Origin: JANRLT01 sp041736895
GTDB taxonomy: Bacteria > Planctomycetota > Planctomycetia > Pirellulales > JALHPA01
Assembly: GCA_041736895.1 (NCBI GenBank)
Contig: JBGSSS010000095.1
Span: 10,383-74,382 of the forward strand
Length of the DNA: 64,000 nt
Direction: 5' to 3'
Part shown: piece after piece, positions 7,731 through 19,207 of the stretch
Layout of the letters: each line of letters opens with the position of its first letter
How positions within the stretch are numbered: the first letter of the stretch is position 1
The notes under the pieces: generated by a model
The model's database searches: none
The model's input: the letters and a program-made list of their open reading frames with translations, nothing else
Told to the model about the DNA's origin: nothing
Translations under genes and position numbers: made by a program

Positions 7731-8489
7731 TCAGCTCAACCTACCCATATAAATCTCCGTCGTATAATCCAACGACACCCGCCCCTGAACTTCATGCTTG
7801 GCGAAGAGCTTGTCCAACTCCGCGAGCATCTCCGCATTCCCCGGCTCATCAAGATTCGGCACATACGACGACGAAAGCAATCGCCCGCGCAGACCGTCGT
7901 AGTCGAGGTGCTGCGCATTCTCCGTGGTAAAACGCCGCCAGTTGCCCGCGCCGTAGAACGCGTCGATCTGCGCGGCGTCGATGTTGTTGTGCTGCACCTT
8001 GGCGTAATCGGTGCCGTGGCGTTGGAGCAGCGCCTCGTACTCGCGCAGAAACGGCGTCGTGTCGATCTGCCGCGTGTTCCAAAGCAGCACCGCCCAACCC
8101 TCGGGCCGCAAGATCCGCCGGCACTCGGCGCGGACCTTTGGGATATCAAACCAGTGAAACGCCTGCGCTGCGACGACCAAATCGAACGCCGCTGCGTCGA
8201 GTGTCGTCGCTTCGGCGGTTCCCTCGACGCTATGAAACATCGGAAACCCGGCGAGGAGTTTCTCGGCCGCGAGCCGCATCGACTCGTTCGGCTCGACGCC
8301 GTACACCGCGTGCCCCTCGGCGAGAAACAACTCGCACGAGATGCCGGTACCGGAGCCCAGATCGGCGACTTGCCAATCCGCGGCGAGTCCGATCTCACGC
8401 TTTAATATCTCAAGCACCGACGCCGGATAGCGCGGCCGATAGCGGATGTAATTCTCGACGCGGTCGGAGAAGCGAGTGGTGGAGTTCAT
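7731..8489 (-). CDS. Class I SAM-dependent methyltransferase (Methyltransf_11 type)
   Basis: 252 residues. The opening RFSDRVENYIRYRPRYP is typical of a widespread family of SAM methyltransferases. VADLGSGTGISCELFL is motif I, VYGVEPNESM motif II, and FDLVVAAQAFHWFD the post-motif helix with the FHWF signature. It converges with the methyltransferase at 6975-7682 and is not closely related to it. Small-molecule acceptor unknown. Confidence 0.9.
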   Translation of the reverse strand: MNSTTRFSDRVENYIRYRPRYPASVLEILKREIGLAADWQVADLGSGTGISCELFLAEGHAVYGVEPNESMRLAAEKLLAGFPMFHSVEGTAEATTLDAAAFDLVVAAQAFHWFDIPKVRAECRRILRPEGWAVLLWNTRQIDTTPFLREYEALLQRHGTDYAKVQHNNIDAAQIDAFYGAGNWRRFTTENAQHLDYDGLRGRLLSSSYVPNLDEPGNAEMLAELDKLFAKHEVQGRVSLDYTTEIYMGRLS

Positions 8490-8525
8490 CGGAGATCTTA
8501 AGTGTGAGCTAAAGAGTTGTAGTGC

Positions 8526-8726
8526 TTAAACAAACTTCGGCGGATAAGACAAAGTCGACAATGGTACCGTAGGTAAACTGCCATGACCTATAAAGATATT
8601 ATGTGGGATAATTTGAGCCGTTCCATTTTCGACGTCGATTTTATCTATCGTTGCATCAAATCCACGAAAACAGCCTTCGATTACGTGAACAACGTCTCCG
8701 ACTTTGTATTGGAATTCTGGTGACAT
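8526..8726 (-). CDS. Small KOW-domain protein
   Basis: 66 residues. YKVGDVVHVIEGCFRGFDAT with IDKIDVENGTAQI matches a KOW motif, as found at the C-terminus of NusG and in ribosomal protein L24, here as a free-standing domain. AAAGG lies eight bases before the ATG. Other KOW proteins bind RNA or ribosomal proteins. It lies 36 bp from the methyltransferase at 7731-8489 on the same strand and may share its transcript. Confidence 0.75.
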   Translation of the reverse strand: MSPEFQYKVGDVVHVIEGCFRGFDATIDKIDVENGTAQIIPHNIFIGHGSLPTVPLSTLSYPPKFV

Positions 8727-8884
8727 GTTTTTTGCCTTTCATTTCTCTAGTCGGGCCAGGAACAATTGCGTTTTGATGGAAATTTTCAATCGTTGGCAGC
8801 CAAACACGTCCGTTGAAAACCACGCAATCCCCGAATAGACTAAGGGGCTTCCCGCCTCTGCTATTTCTAGCCCCCACGGTAGTC

Positions 8885-11299
8885 ATGCCCAACGTCCGTT
8901 GCTTGTTGGCCGCTGTTTCGCTTGCGTTTAGTTTGACCGTCGTTTCATTTGCCGCGGAACCACCCGCAAAAGAACCGATCTCCGTTAGCGGCATCTATCC
9001 GCACCTGGCCATGTACAACGGCCATGGCGAATGCGGCGTCGGCGCGATCGTTCCTTGGGCGGGGAAACTCTGGGTCATCACTTACCCTCCCCACATGCGG
9101 ACCGGCAGCAATGACAAATTGTACGAAATCGGCCCCGACATGTCGCAGGCGATTCGCGCCGAAAGTACCGGCGGCACGCATGCCAACCGCCTGATCCATC
9201 GCGAGTCGAAGCAGCTCATCATCGGGCCGTACTTCATCGACGAAGCGGGCAAGGTCCGCGTCGTTGATCAAAAGAAGGCGATGCCCGCGCGCTTGACTGC
9301 GACAACGCGGCATCTGACCGACCCGGTGAACAAGGTTTACTTCTTCGACATGGAAGGGCCCGGCTACGAAGTCGATGTCCATACGCTCGATGTGAATCAG
9401 GTCTTTGTGAAGCCGGTGCCTGGCTGGCACGGCAAGGGTGCATATGTGGGCCAAGGCCACTTGGTGATCAGCAACAACGGCGATCACGCGGCCGATGGCG
9501 ACTTGAAAACGATGAAACGTGAAGTCGATCTCAAATCGTTTCCGAACGGACCCGAAGACTCGGGCGTCCTTGCCGAATGGGATGGCAAAACCTGGAACGT
9601 TTTGAATCGCCGCCAATTCACGGACGTCACCGGACCCGGCGGCATCCAAGGCAACCCTGACGACAACGCGCCCGTTTGGGCGATGGGTTGGGACAAGCGG
9701 TCGGTGATTCTCGCCGTCTGTTACGAGCGCGGCTGGAGCTACTATCGTCTGCCCAAGGCGAGTCATACGTTCGATCCGAAGCATGGCTGGTACACCGAAT
9801 GGCCGCGCATTCGTGAGACGCTGCCGGGCAAGTTCCTGATGGTGATGCATGGGATGATGTACGAATTCCCGCAGACGTTCCAACCGGGCAAAACGGCCGG
9901 CATTCGCCCGCTGTGCTCGCACCTGCGTTACATTCCGGACATTGCCGGGTGGAACGATCGTGTGATTCTCGCGGCGGATGACACGTCGATCATGCAAAAC
10001 CCGCTGGCCGGGCAATCGCAATCGAACTTGCAGTTCCTGAAGTACGACGAGCTGCAAAACTTCGGTCCGCGCACCGGATGGGGTTCGGTGTGGCTGGGCG
10101 ATCATGTGAAGGCCAACACGCCGAGCGAGCCGTACTTGTTCGCCGGGTTCGAGCAACGAGTCGCCCATTTCTCGCATCAAGAACCAGAGGCCGTGACGTT
10201 CACCCTCGAGATCGATCGCACGGGCAATGGCTCGTGGGAGAAGTTGAAAGTGATAAAGGTCGCTGGTCAGGGCTACGAGCACATCACGTTCCCCGCCGAC
10301 ACCCCGGGCGAATGGATTCGCGTCACGGCGGACAAAGATTGTCACACGACGGTCAAGTTCGACTACCAGAGCGCGAACAAGAACGATGGCGTGAAGAGCG
10401 CTGAGATTTTCGCGAGCGTGCCGGAGTTCAAGGAAGGGACGAAGCCCTCGGGCATCAAGATCTGGCCCGCCAAGGAACATCGCGGGCTTGAAATCGTCGC
10501 CGTTATCGACGGCAAGCCAGAAGTTTATTGGGTCAACGAAGAGTTGAAGTTCTCGCACCAAAAAGAACCATCTGTTCCAGCAGCGGAACTTGACTTGAAG
10601 CTCACGTTCGCCAAAGACTACACCGTCGATGCATCGTCGGTGATCGTCGAAGCCAAGGGCCAGAAGTTCCGCCTGCCGCTCGGCGCGAGCTTCGCCCCTG
10701 GCGAGCATCGCGCGGTCCGCGAAGCGGTCAGCGAACGGCACTTGGCCGATATCGCCGGAACCTGGTACGAAATTCCTCGCATCGAAGGAACAGACAAGCA
10801 CGGCCACGAATGGCGCAAGATCAAACCGGTCGCCACGCACGGCCGCGCGATCAGCGACTTCTGCACCTGGCGCGGACTCTTCGTCATCGCCGGCGTCGAT
10901 CCAAATGGGAAACAAGACGGCCATCTCTTCACCGACGCCGACAAGAAGATCGGTCTCTGGTTCGGCGCAATCGACGACCTCTGGAAGTTTGGCAAGCCGC
11001 GGGGCAAAGGCGGTCCGTGGAAGGATACGGCGGTGAAAGCCGGCGAAGCGAGCGATCCGTACCTGATGACGAACTTTGACAAGAAGACAATGACGCTCAA
11101 GCACGACGCGAAGGGACCACTCTCGTTCGCTATTGAGGTCGATCTCTACAACAACGGCATCTTTCGCACCTACAAAACGATCGAAGTCGCTGCCGGCGAG
11201 CCCCTGACGCACGAATTCCCCGCCGGCTATCAAGCCCACTGGGTCCGTCTGGTGCCGAAGCAACATTGCAAAGCGACGGCGGAGTTCGTTTACGAGTAG
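8885..11299 (+). CDS. Large secreted protein with a duplicated C-terminal module
   Basis: 804 residues from the ATG of MPNVRCLLAAVSLAFS, which gives a signal peptide ending near SFAAEPP; an ATG 72 bp upstream would bury it. The N-terminal 350 residues are rich in G, W, Y and D with repeated blade-like strands and could be a beta-propeller (YPHLAMYNGHGECGVGAIVPW). Residues of about 407-497 and 715-803 are homologous (SEPYLFAGFEQ versus SDPYLMTNFDK; GEWIRVTADKDCHTTVKFDY versus AHWVRLVPKQHCKATAEFVY), suggesting a repeated beta-sandwich. No catalytic motif recognised. Likely periplasmic or extracellular. Confidence 0.8.
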   Translation: MPNVRCLLAAVSLAFSLTVVSFAAEPPAKEPISVSGIYPHLAMYNGHGECGVGAIVPWAGKLWVITYPPHMRTGSNDKLYEIGPDMSQAIRAESTGGTHANRLIHRESKQLIIGPYFIDEAGKVRVVDQKKAMPARLTATTRHLTDPVNKVYFFDMEGPGYEVDVHTLDVNQVFVKPVPGWHGKGAYVGQGHLVISNNGDHAADGDLKTMKREVDLKSFPNGPEDSGVLAEWDGKTWNVLNRRQFTDVTGPGGIQGNPDDNAPVWAMGWDKRSVILAVCYERGWSYYRLPKASHTFDPKHGWYTEWPRIRETLPGKFLMVMHGMMYEFPQTFQPGKTAGIRPLCSHLRYIPDIAGWNDRVILAADDTSIMQNPLAGQSQSNLQFLKYDELQNFGPRTGWGSVWLGDHVKANTPSEPYLFAGFEQRVAHFSHQEPEAVTFTLEIDRTGNGSWEKLKVIKVAGQGYEHITFPADTPGEWIRVTADKDCHTTVKFDYQSANKNDGVKSAEIFASVPEFKEGTKPSGIKIWPAKEHRGLEIVAVIDGKPEVYWVNEELKFSHQKEPSVPAAELDLKLTFAKDYTVDASSVIVEAKGQKFRLPLGASFAPGEHRAVREAVSERHLADIAGTWYEIPRIEGTDKHGHEWRKIKPVATHGRAISDFCTWRGLFVIAGVDPNGKQDGHLFTDADKKIGLWFGAIDDLWKFGKPRGKGGPWKDTAVKAGEASDPYLMTNFDKKTMTLKHDAKGPLSFAIEVDLYNNGIFRTYKTIEVAAGEPLTHEFPAGYQAHWVRLVPKQHCKATAEFVYE

Positions 11300-11306
11300 A
11301 AAGTAG

Positions 11307-11324
11307 TGTGGGCTTCAGCCCACA
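11307..11324 (+). repeat. Palindrome TGTGGGCT-TC-AGCCCACA
   Basis: Same family as 7683-7700, with a compensating pair of changes (C-G to T-A) that keeps the stem. Sits just after the large secreted protein gene. Confidence 0.85.
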
Positions 11325-11357
11325 CGTCAAAAATTAACGCGAACAAGGAAACTGCCG

Positions 11358-13904
<2,547 letters not shown>

Positions 13905-13924
13905 AGACAAAACTTCTAATCAGT

Positions 13925-14097
13925 ATCTGGTTTGGCTCCCTCCCCCTTGCGGGGAGGGCTGGGGAGGGGGTTGGGTGCAAGGCAAAACTCTGGCTTCAGA
14001 AAAATACAATTCTAATCGCCTACCGATTCACAACGTCTGTTCTCGCTCATCACCCCTCCCTAGCCCTCCCCATCAAGGGGAGGGGACCAAACCAGAT
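13925..14097 (+). repeat. Long inverted repeat of the CCCTCCCC...GGGGAGGG family
   Basis: ATCTGGTTTGG (13925-13935) is complementary to 14087-14097. Inside, 13936-13970 (CTCCCTCCCCCTTGCGGGGA onward) is imperfectly complementary to 14051-14086, and each arm also folds on itself. A single-arm copy is at 36891-36926. It lies between the S9 peptidase and AMP nucleosidase genes. Confidence 0.85.
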
Positions 14098-14182
14098 TTC
14101 TTTATGAGGTGCTTTTGCTGCTTCTCAACGAGTTTGCTAGTTCGCGCTGCAAAACCCTCGCACGCGAATTATACTTTCTGGC

Positions 14183-14953
14183 ATGAAAACCAAGGAAGAC
14201 ATCGTCCGCGACTGGCTGCCGCGCTACACGGCGCGGCCGTTGGATCAGTTTGGCAAATACATTCTGCTGACGAACTTCGCGCAGTACGTTGCCTATTTCG
14301 CCGAGCGGTTCAAGGTCCCGATCCTGGGCCTCGACACGCCGATCCAATCCGCCACGGCCGAGAACATCACGATGATGAACTTCGGCATGGGGAGCGCCAT
14401 GGCCGCGACGGTCATGGACCTGCTCAGCGCGGTCGAACCCGAGGCGGTGCTGTTCCTCGGCAAATGCGGCGGGCTCAAGAAGACCAAGGTCGGGGACTTT
14501 ATCCTGCCGATCGCGGCGATTCGCGGCGAGGGAACGAGCAACGAGTATTTCCCGCCCGAGATTCCGGCGCTGCCGTCGTTCCGGCTGCAAGCGGCCGTCT
14601 CGGCAATGACGGCCAAGCACAAGCAAGAGTATTGGACCGGCACCGTCTACACGACAAACCGCCGCGTGTGGGAACACGACGAGGCGTTCAAGGACTACCT
14701 GATCAAGACCCGCGCGATCGGGATCGACATGGAAACGGCGACGCTCTTCGTCGTCGGCTTCGCGAACCACATCCCCAAGGGCGCGCTGCTGCTCGTCTCG
14801 GACAACCCGATGATTCCCGAAGGGGTGAAGACGTCTCGCAGCGACCGCGCGGTGAATCAGCAGTATGTGCAGTTGCACTGCGAGATCGGGATCGACGCCT
14901 TGATCGAACTCCGCGACAGCGGCGAGAGCGTCAAGCACATGCGGTTTGAGTAG
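14183..14953 (+). CDS. amn: AMP nucleosidase
   Basis: 256 residues, the short type known from Bacteroidetes and related lineages. The purine nucleoside phosphorylase-like fold is shown by MMNFGMGSAMAATVMDLLS, AVLFLGKCGGLKKTKVGDFI, GIDMETATLFVVGFANHIPK (purine and ribose contacts) and LLVSDNPMIPEGVKT. It hydrolyses AMP to adenine and ribose 5-phosphate in the cytosol and thereby adjusts the adenylate pool. Longer in-frame starts upstream come only from the repeat region. Confidence 0.93.
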   Translation: MKTKEDIVRDWLPRYTARPLDQFGKYILLTNFAQYVAYFAERFKVPILGLDTPIQSATAENITMMNFGMGSAMAATVMDLLSAVEPEAVLFLGKCGGLKKTKVGDFILPIAAIRGEGTSNEYFPPEIPALPSFRLQAAVSAMTAKHKQEYWTGTVYTTNRRVWEHDEAFKDYLIKTRAIGIDMETATLFVVGFANHIPKGALLLVSDNPMIPEGVKTSRSDRAVNQQYVQLHCEIGIDALIELRDSGESVKHMRFE

Positions 14954-14978
14954 CGGGCGCAATGAAGCATGACCAAAT

Positions 14979-15029
14979 CGCTATGACGCAAGCGGGTGGG
15001 TAGCCTACCCATCCGCTTGCGTCATAGCG
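14979..15029. terminator. 24-bp stem, 3-nt loop hairpin between convergent genes
   Basis: CGCTATGACGCAAGCGGGTG and four more bases (14979-15002) pair with 15006-15029 around GCC, with one G-T wobble. It lies 25 bp after amn and 11 bp from the 3' end of the DUF1501 gene, so it could end both transcripts. A half-copy (one arm, one base different) is at 58532-58553, so the sequence belongs to a dispersed element. Confidence 0.8.
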
Positions 15030-15040
15030 TTATAACTTCA

Positions 15041-16336
15041 TCAGCTAAACAGTTCCAGCACTGGCTTGCCGCCGTCGACGATTTTGATCGGGCGGCCGAT
15101 CGCGCTCATGTTTTGCTTCGCGGCGTCGATCTTGAGCGAGTGGCAGATCGTTTGTAGGAAATCCGCGACGGTGACAGGGCGTTCTTCCGGGGCGGAGCCG
15201 CTGCGGTCGGTTTTGCCGAGGACGCGGCCCCCTTTGACGCCGCCGCCGGCGATCCAGGTCGTGAACACCCGCGGATAGTGATCGCGCCCGCCGCGCGGGT
15301 TGATCGTCGGGGTCCGGCCGAACTCGCCCATCCAGACGACCATCGTGTCGTCGAGCCGGCCGCGTTCCTTGAGGTCGCGGAGCAGCGCGGCCATTGGTTT
15401 GTCGACTTGACCGGCGAGCCCTTTGACGCGGTTGTAGTTGTCGTCGTGCGTGTCCCAGTTCCCGCTGACAACCTCGACGAACGGGACGCCCGCTTCGACC
15501 AGACGCCGCGCGAGCAAGCACCCGCTGCCGAACGAGGAGCGGCCGTAGGCCTCGCGTGATTTCGATGATTCTTGATTCAAGTCAAACGCCTTCATTTCGG
15601 GGCTGAGGATCATCCGCGAAGCTTGGCCGTAGAGTTGCTTTTGGTCGTTCGCTTCGGCCGGATTCGTGCGGGCGAAGTCGCTCTGCAAGCGATCGAGCAG
15701 ATCGAGCCGTTCGCGGTAGCGCGTGTTGTCGGTCGTCGGTTTGCTGTTGACCGGCGGGAGTGTGGCGTTGGCGATGTCAAATGGGTCGTACTTCACGCCG
15801 AGAAACCCGCCCGTGGCAAAGTTCCCTCGCCCGCCGACGCGGACATACGACGGGAGTTCACTCGTCGGATCGGCGATCTCGTGGGCCGTGATCGAGCCGA
15901 TCGACGGATGCTTGATGCTGGCCGTTGGAAGATAACCTGTGTGGAGCAAGTACGAAGCCCGCGGGTGGCTTCCCTCTTTGCTCGTCATCGAGCGGATGAT
16001 CGTGTAAAGGTCCGCCGTCTTGGCCATTTCGGGAAAGTGCTCGGCGATTTGGATGCCGGCGACGTTGGTGTCGATCGCCTTGGTCTCCCCGCCGTTGGCG
16101 TGGCCGGGCAACGGGCTGAACGTTTCGAACTGGCTCGCTCCGCCTTGCATGTAGAGCAGGATGCACGCCCGGCCTTGCTTGCGTAGTTCGTCGGCCTTGG
16201 CCGTCATCATGTCGGTCCAAGTCAACGCGCCGGCGGCGAGCGCCGTGGTTGAAATCCCGCGCAGAAAATCGCGCCGCGAGACAAAGCCGTCGCGGGTGGT
16301 GCGAGCGCTGACACAGCGGTGGAGTTGGAGTGACAT
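15041..16336 (-). CDS. DUF1501 protein with Tat signal
   Basis: 431 residues. The N-terminus has the twin-arginine motif SRRDFLRG followed by a hydrophobic stretch, so export is likely Tat-dependent. CILLYMQGGASQFETFSPLP, ASYLLHTGYLP and VVWMGEFGRTPTIN with GGRDHYP are DUF1501 signatures; the fold is sulfatase/alkaline phosphatase-like. In planctomycetes these genes are nearly always paired with DUF1549/DUF1553 genes, as here (81 bp upstream, same strand). Biochemical role not established; a periplasmic or envelope role is probable. Confidence 0.95.
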   Translation of the reverse strand: MSLQLHRCVSARTTRDGFVSRRDFLRGISTTALAAGALTWTDMMTAKADELRKQGRACILLYMQGGASQFETFSPLPGHANGGETKAIDTNVAGIQIAEHFPEMAKTADLYTIIRSMTSKEGSHPRASYLLHTGYLPTASIKHPSIGSITAHEIADPTSELPSYVRVGGRGNFATGGFLGVKYDPFDIANATLPPVNSKPTTDNTRYRERLDLLDRLQSDFARTNPAEANDQKQLYGQASRMILSPEMKAFDLNQESSKSREAYGRSSFGSGCLLARRLVEAGVPFVEVVSGNWDTHDDNYNRVKGLAGQVDKPMAALLRDLKERGRLDDTMVVWMGEFGRTPTINPRGGRDHYPRVFTTWIAGGGVKGGRVLGKTDRSGSAPEERPVTVADFLQTICHSLKIDAAKQNMSAIGRPIKIVDGGKPVLELFS

Positions 16337-16345
16337 GGGAAGAAT

Positions 16346-16372
16346 TTAGGAGTTAGAAGTTAGGAGTTAGGA
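16346..16372 (+). repeat. Tandem TTAGGAG/TTAGAAG heptamers
   Basis: TTAGGAGTTAGAAGTTAGGA plus GTTAGG: about four imperfect heptamers immediately upstream of the DUF1501 start, on the strand opposite the gene. May be one arm of a dispersed element. Confidence 0.6.
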
Positions 16373-16390
16373 AAAATGCAGATTGCTAAG

Positions 16391-16411
16391 CCAAGGGATT
16401 TACTCCCTTGG
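16391..16411 (+). repeat. Palindrome CCAAGGGA-TTTAC-TCCCTTGG
   Basis: Perfect 8-bp hairpin between the DUF1549/1553 and DUF1501 genes, flanked by TAAG and AGCC as in the CCCAGGGG family. The stem is a coordinated A-T variant of that family. Confidence 0.75.
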
Positions 16412-16417
16412 AGCCTT

Positions 16418-18517
16418 CTATCGCCTGTGATGAAATTCGGCCGAGTTCAAAAGCGCCCAGAAGAGGTCTTCAAAGGCACGGCTCCGAGACGAGTTCTTTT
16501 TCACATGCTCCAAGCTGACCTGCAACTCGTTCTCGCTCGGTTCGCGGCTCAAGCAGCGCAGGTAGATTTCCTGAATCGCGTCGTTGTTATCAGGGTTCTT
16601 GCGTAGGATTGATTCAAGGACTGACCCACGACGCGAACCGTCGATCGCGTAATTTGATTGGCCGTTCATGAGTGCGAGTGCTTGTGGGATCGACGCGGTG
16701 ACTTCATCGCGGCGGACACTGGGGTCGTAGCCAAAGACGCCGTTGAACTGCGTCCGCGTATCGCGGCCGTAAAGTCCTCGGCCGAAGGTCGCCCCGGCCG
16801 AAGAAACTTCGCTGATCCCGAGGGCCGATGTGAGTTGGCTGTAAAGCTGATCGCCGCGGAGACGCTGGGCGACGTTGGCTTGGAACGGCACTTGGTCCGG
16901 ATTGCGGCGCGATTGGCTCGGCCGTTGATAAAGGTCCGTCTGTGTGATCGTGCGCATGAGCCACTTCAAGTCATAGTTGTTGGCTTGAAACTGAGCCGAG
17001 AGGAGGTCGAGCGTTTTGGGGGCCGTTGCTTCGCGGTCGGGGCCGATGTCGTCGATCGGTTCGTAAAACCCTTCGCCGCAAAGTTCGCTCCAAAGTCGAT
17101 TCACCACGGCGCGGGCAAACCACGGATTGTCTTCGCCGGTGAACATCAGCGCGGCCGCGCCGCGGCGTTCCAAATCGGTCAAGCCAGAGGGGAGTTGCTT
17201 GCCGCTGATGAAGAACGTCGGCTCCATGCGCGTGCCGCGTGCGGTCGGGTCCTTGAGGTCCGACATGTAATGCTCGTTCGATGCCCGCGGGCGGCCGTTG
17301 TTGCCGCCGAAGCGGAACCGCGGCTCGGTGTTCACCGACATCACGATGTACGAGAACTGATTGTCCTGGGATTCAGGCCGCGTCGAATTGCGCGGAAAGA
17401 AAGCTGCGAGCTCGTGGAACTGTTCGCGTTTCCAACGGTCGGTCGGATGATCGTGGCACTGGGCGCATTGCATTTGAATACCGAGGAAGATCCGCGACAT
17501 CTCGCTGGTGACATCTTCGTGCTCACCCATCTGCGCCATGAAGATGGCCGTGTTGCCGTTTTCGGCGACGAGGCCTTCGGCGGCAATGAACTTGCGGGCG
17601 ATTTCATCCCACGGCGTGTTCTTGTTGAACTCCGCAGCGAGGTATTGTTGCATAGGCCGCGCGGCAATCGCGCCGCGGTCATCCGACTTGCGGTACATCA
17701 CAACATCGCGCCAGTAACGGGCCCAATTCTCGCCGTACTCTTTTTGAGCCAGCAAGCGATCGACGACCACGGCGCGTTTGTCCGACGAAGGATCAAAAGA
17801 GAATGCGGTGAGCTCTTCAGGCGTCGGGGAACGGCCAATGATGTCGAGATAGACACGGCGGAGATAAGTCGCGTCATCGCATTTCGTCGAGCTGATACTG
17901 ACCGGCGTGGTTTTGGTTGCGGGCGCGGCCGCCTTGAGCATCGGGGCCAATTCTTTGACGAGCGATGCGTCGATGGCCCGCGCGACTTCGCTGGGCGATT
18001 GCGGCGCGACTTTCGGCAGGCCCTCCGAATTTTGGTCGCGTTTCTTTTCGACGACTTTGGCCGTTTTGACGATGCTCTGCAGTTGGCTTTCCGTCGGCCG
18101 CGGCATCTTGGCGTAAGCTTCGCGCTGGCGTTCTAGCAACTGTTGGCGTTGTTCGGCCGTCAGCTCACGCGGATTCGCGCCCGGAATCGGCAAGCCCTTG
18201 GCCGGGGCCGCTTTGCCGGGCATCGCCGGCATCTCGGCCGCAGGCATTTCCATCGCGGGTTTCGCCGCGGGGTTTTCGATTGTCCGCAGACCACCCGGTG
18301 TCGCCGGTTTCGTAGCCGGCGCGGCGGCTTGTTTTTGCATCTCGCGCTGCCGTTCCAGGAACTGCCGAAAGGCTTGCTTTTTGGCATCGCTGGCCGAGGA
18401 CTTCGGCACGGGGTTTTGCAGCCCCTTATTTTCAGGCGTCGGATTCTGGGCAATCGTCAGACCCGAAATGCCTAACAGCGCGACGAGTGCCAGCAACTTG
18501 ATTCCCGAGCGGCGCAT
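16418..18517 (-). CDS. DUF1549/DUF1553 domain protein
   Basis: 699 residues from the ATG of MRRSGIKLLALVALLG, with AGGGA about nine bases upstream; the ORF could start nine codons earlier. After the signal peptide comes a disordered P/A/E/M-rich region to about residue 170. DUF1549 follows (CDDATYLRRVYLDIIGRSPT, FLGIQMQCAQCHDHPTDRWK with a C-x2-C-H site) and then DUF1553 (NPWFARAVVNRLWSELCG, VTASIPQALALMNGQSNYAI). It pairs with the DUF1501 gene. The family is exported and expanded in planctomycetes; the CxxCH site suggests haem or metal binding, but the function is unproven. Confidence 0.95.
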   Translation of the reverse strand: MRRSGIKLLALVALLGISGLTIAQNPTPENKGLQNPVPKSSASDAKKQAFRQFLERQREMQKQAAAPATKPATPGGLRTIENPAAKPAMEMPAAEMPAMPGKAAPAKGLPIPGANPRELTAEQRQQLLERQREAYAKMPRPTESQLQSIVKTAKVVEKKRDQNSEGLPKVAPQSPSEVARAIDASLVKELAPMLKAAAPATKTTPVSISSTKCDDATYLRRVYLDIIGRSPTPEELTAFSFDPSSDKRAVVVDRLLAQKEYGENWARYWRDVVMYRKSDDRGAIAARPMQQYLAAEFNKNTPWDEIARKFIAAEGLVAENGNTAIFMAQMGEHEDVTSEMSRIFLGIQMQCAQCHDHPTDRWKREQFHELAAFFPRNSTRPESQDNQFSYIVMSVNTEPRFRFGGNNGRPRASNEHYMSDLKDPTARGTRMEPTFFISGKQLPSGLTDLERRGAAALMFTGEDNPWFARAVVNRLWSELCGEGFYEPIDDIGPDREATAPKTLDLLSAQFQANNYDLKWLMRTITQTDLYQRPSQSRRNPDQVPFQANVAQRLRGDQLYSQLTSALGISEVSSAGATFGRGLYGRDTRTQFNGVFGYDPSVRRDEVTASIPQALALMNGQSNYAIDGSRRGSVLESILRKNPDNNDAIQEIYLRCLSREPSENELQVSLEHVKKNSSRSRAFEDLFWALLNSAEFHHRR

Positions 18518-18736
18518 GGGAAAATTCCCTACAAAAAGGATCATTGAGAAGAGAGGTGTCAGACTGGCGGCAGCCGCACGATTGCGGTTTCACGCAGCTC
18601 TCCAGTGAAATCTAGCCCCGGCGGTCCGGAAAAGTTTCGTCTATAAAGATAGACGCGCGAAAAACGGCTTTTTCCAGATGGAATTTACACTTTATTCCGC
18701 CATACATCAATATTTTTGAATGATTAGCGAGGCATT

Positions 18737-19207
18737 ATGGGCGAACCCAAGGGCGATCATCTGTACGTCAATCTGGGGGCTTCACAGGCCAAGAAACGCT
18801 TGCGCGGATTCGGGCACGGCGTGCGCAAGGTCCAAACCGCCGGCCGGCATCAGGCGGTGATCATCCACACGGCGCTCGGACGGAATCTGCTCGAGTTGCA
18901 GGCCCTCTTCGTGGACGTCGGCTACGCGGCCGCGGAAAGCGATCTGAGCCAGCCGATCGAGAACCTGCGCAACATCGGACTTGGGACAGCCAAGGTGCTG
19001 CGGCAGGTCGAGATCGGCACGATCGGCGCGCTGGTGAAGCTTGGCGCGGTCGGGGCGTATCAACACGTACGCGAGCATTTGCATCTCGACGATTTGCCGT
19101 TGCTTTACGCGCTGGCGGCGGGGATTAAGGATCTGGATTTGCGCGAGTTGTCTGAAAATGAACTGCAGAAGTTACGCGAAGAGTTAAAACGACTCATTGC
19201 TCAATAG
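18737..19207 (+). CDS. TfoX C-terminal-domain protein
   Basis: 156 residues. The C-terminal half (IENLRNIGLGTAKVLRQVEI, LVKLGAVGAYQHVREH, LPLLYALAAGIKDLDLRELS) matches the TfoX_C helix-hairpin-helix-like domain. The basic N-terminal half (GASQAKKRLRGFGHGVRKVQ) is not the usual TfoX_N and I do not recognise it. TfoX/Sxy regulates competence genes in gammaproteobacteria; stand-alone C-domains are of unknown role. The last 7 bp overlap the end of the convergent yoeB-like gene. Confidence 0.75.
   Translation: MGEPKGDHLYVNLGASQAKKRLRGFGHGVRKVQTAGRHQAVIIHTALGRNLLELQALFVDVGYAAAESDLSQPIENLRNIGLGTAKVLRQVEIGTIGALVKLGAVGAYQHVREHLHLDDLPLLYALAAGIKDLDLRELSENELQKLREELKRLIAQ

Noticed and set aside
8945..11266. 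773-codon antisense ORF on the minus strand
   Set aside because: A shadow of the secreted protein gene in a GC-rich genome. The plus-strand product has a signal peptide and duplicated module; the antisense product is arginine- and valine-rich with no domain.
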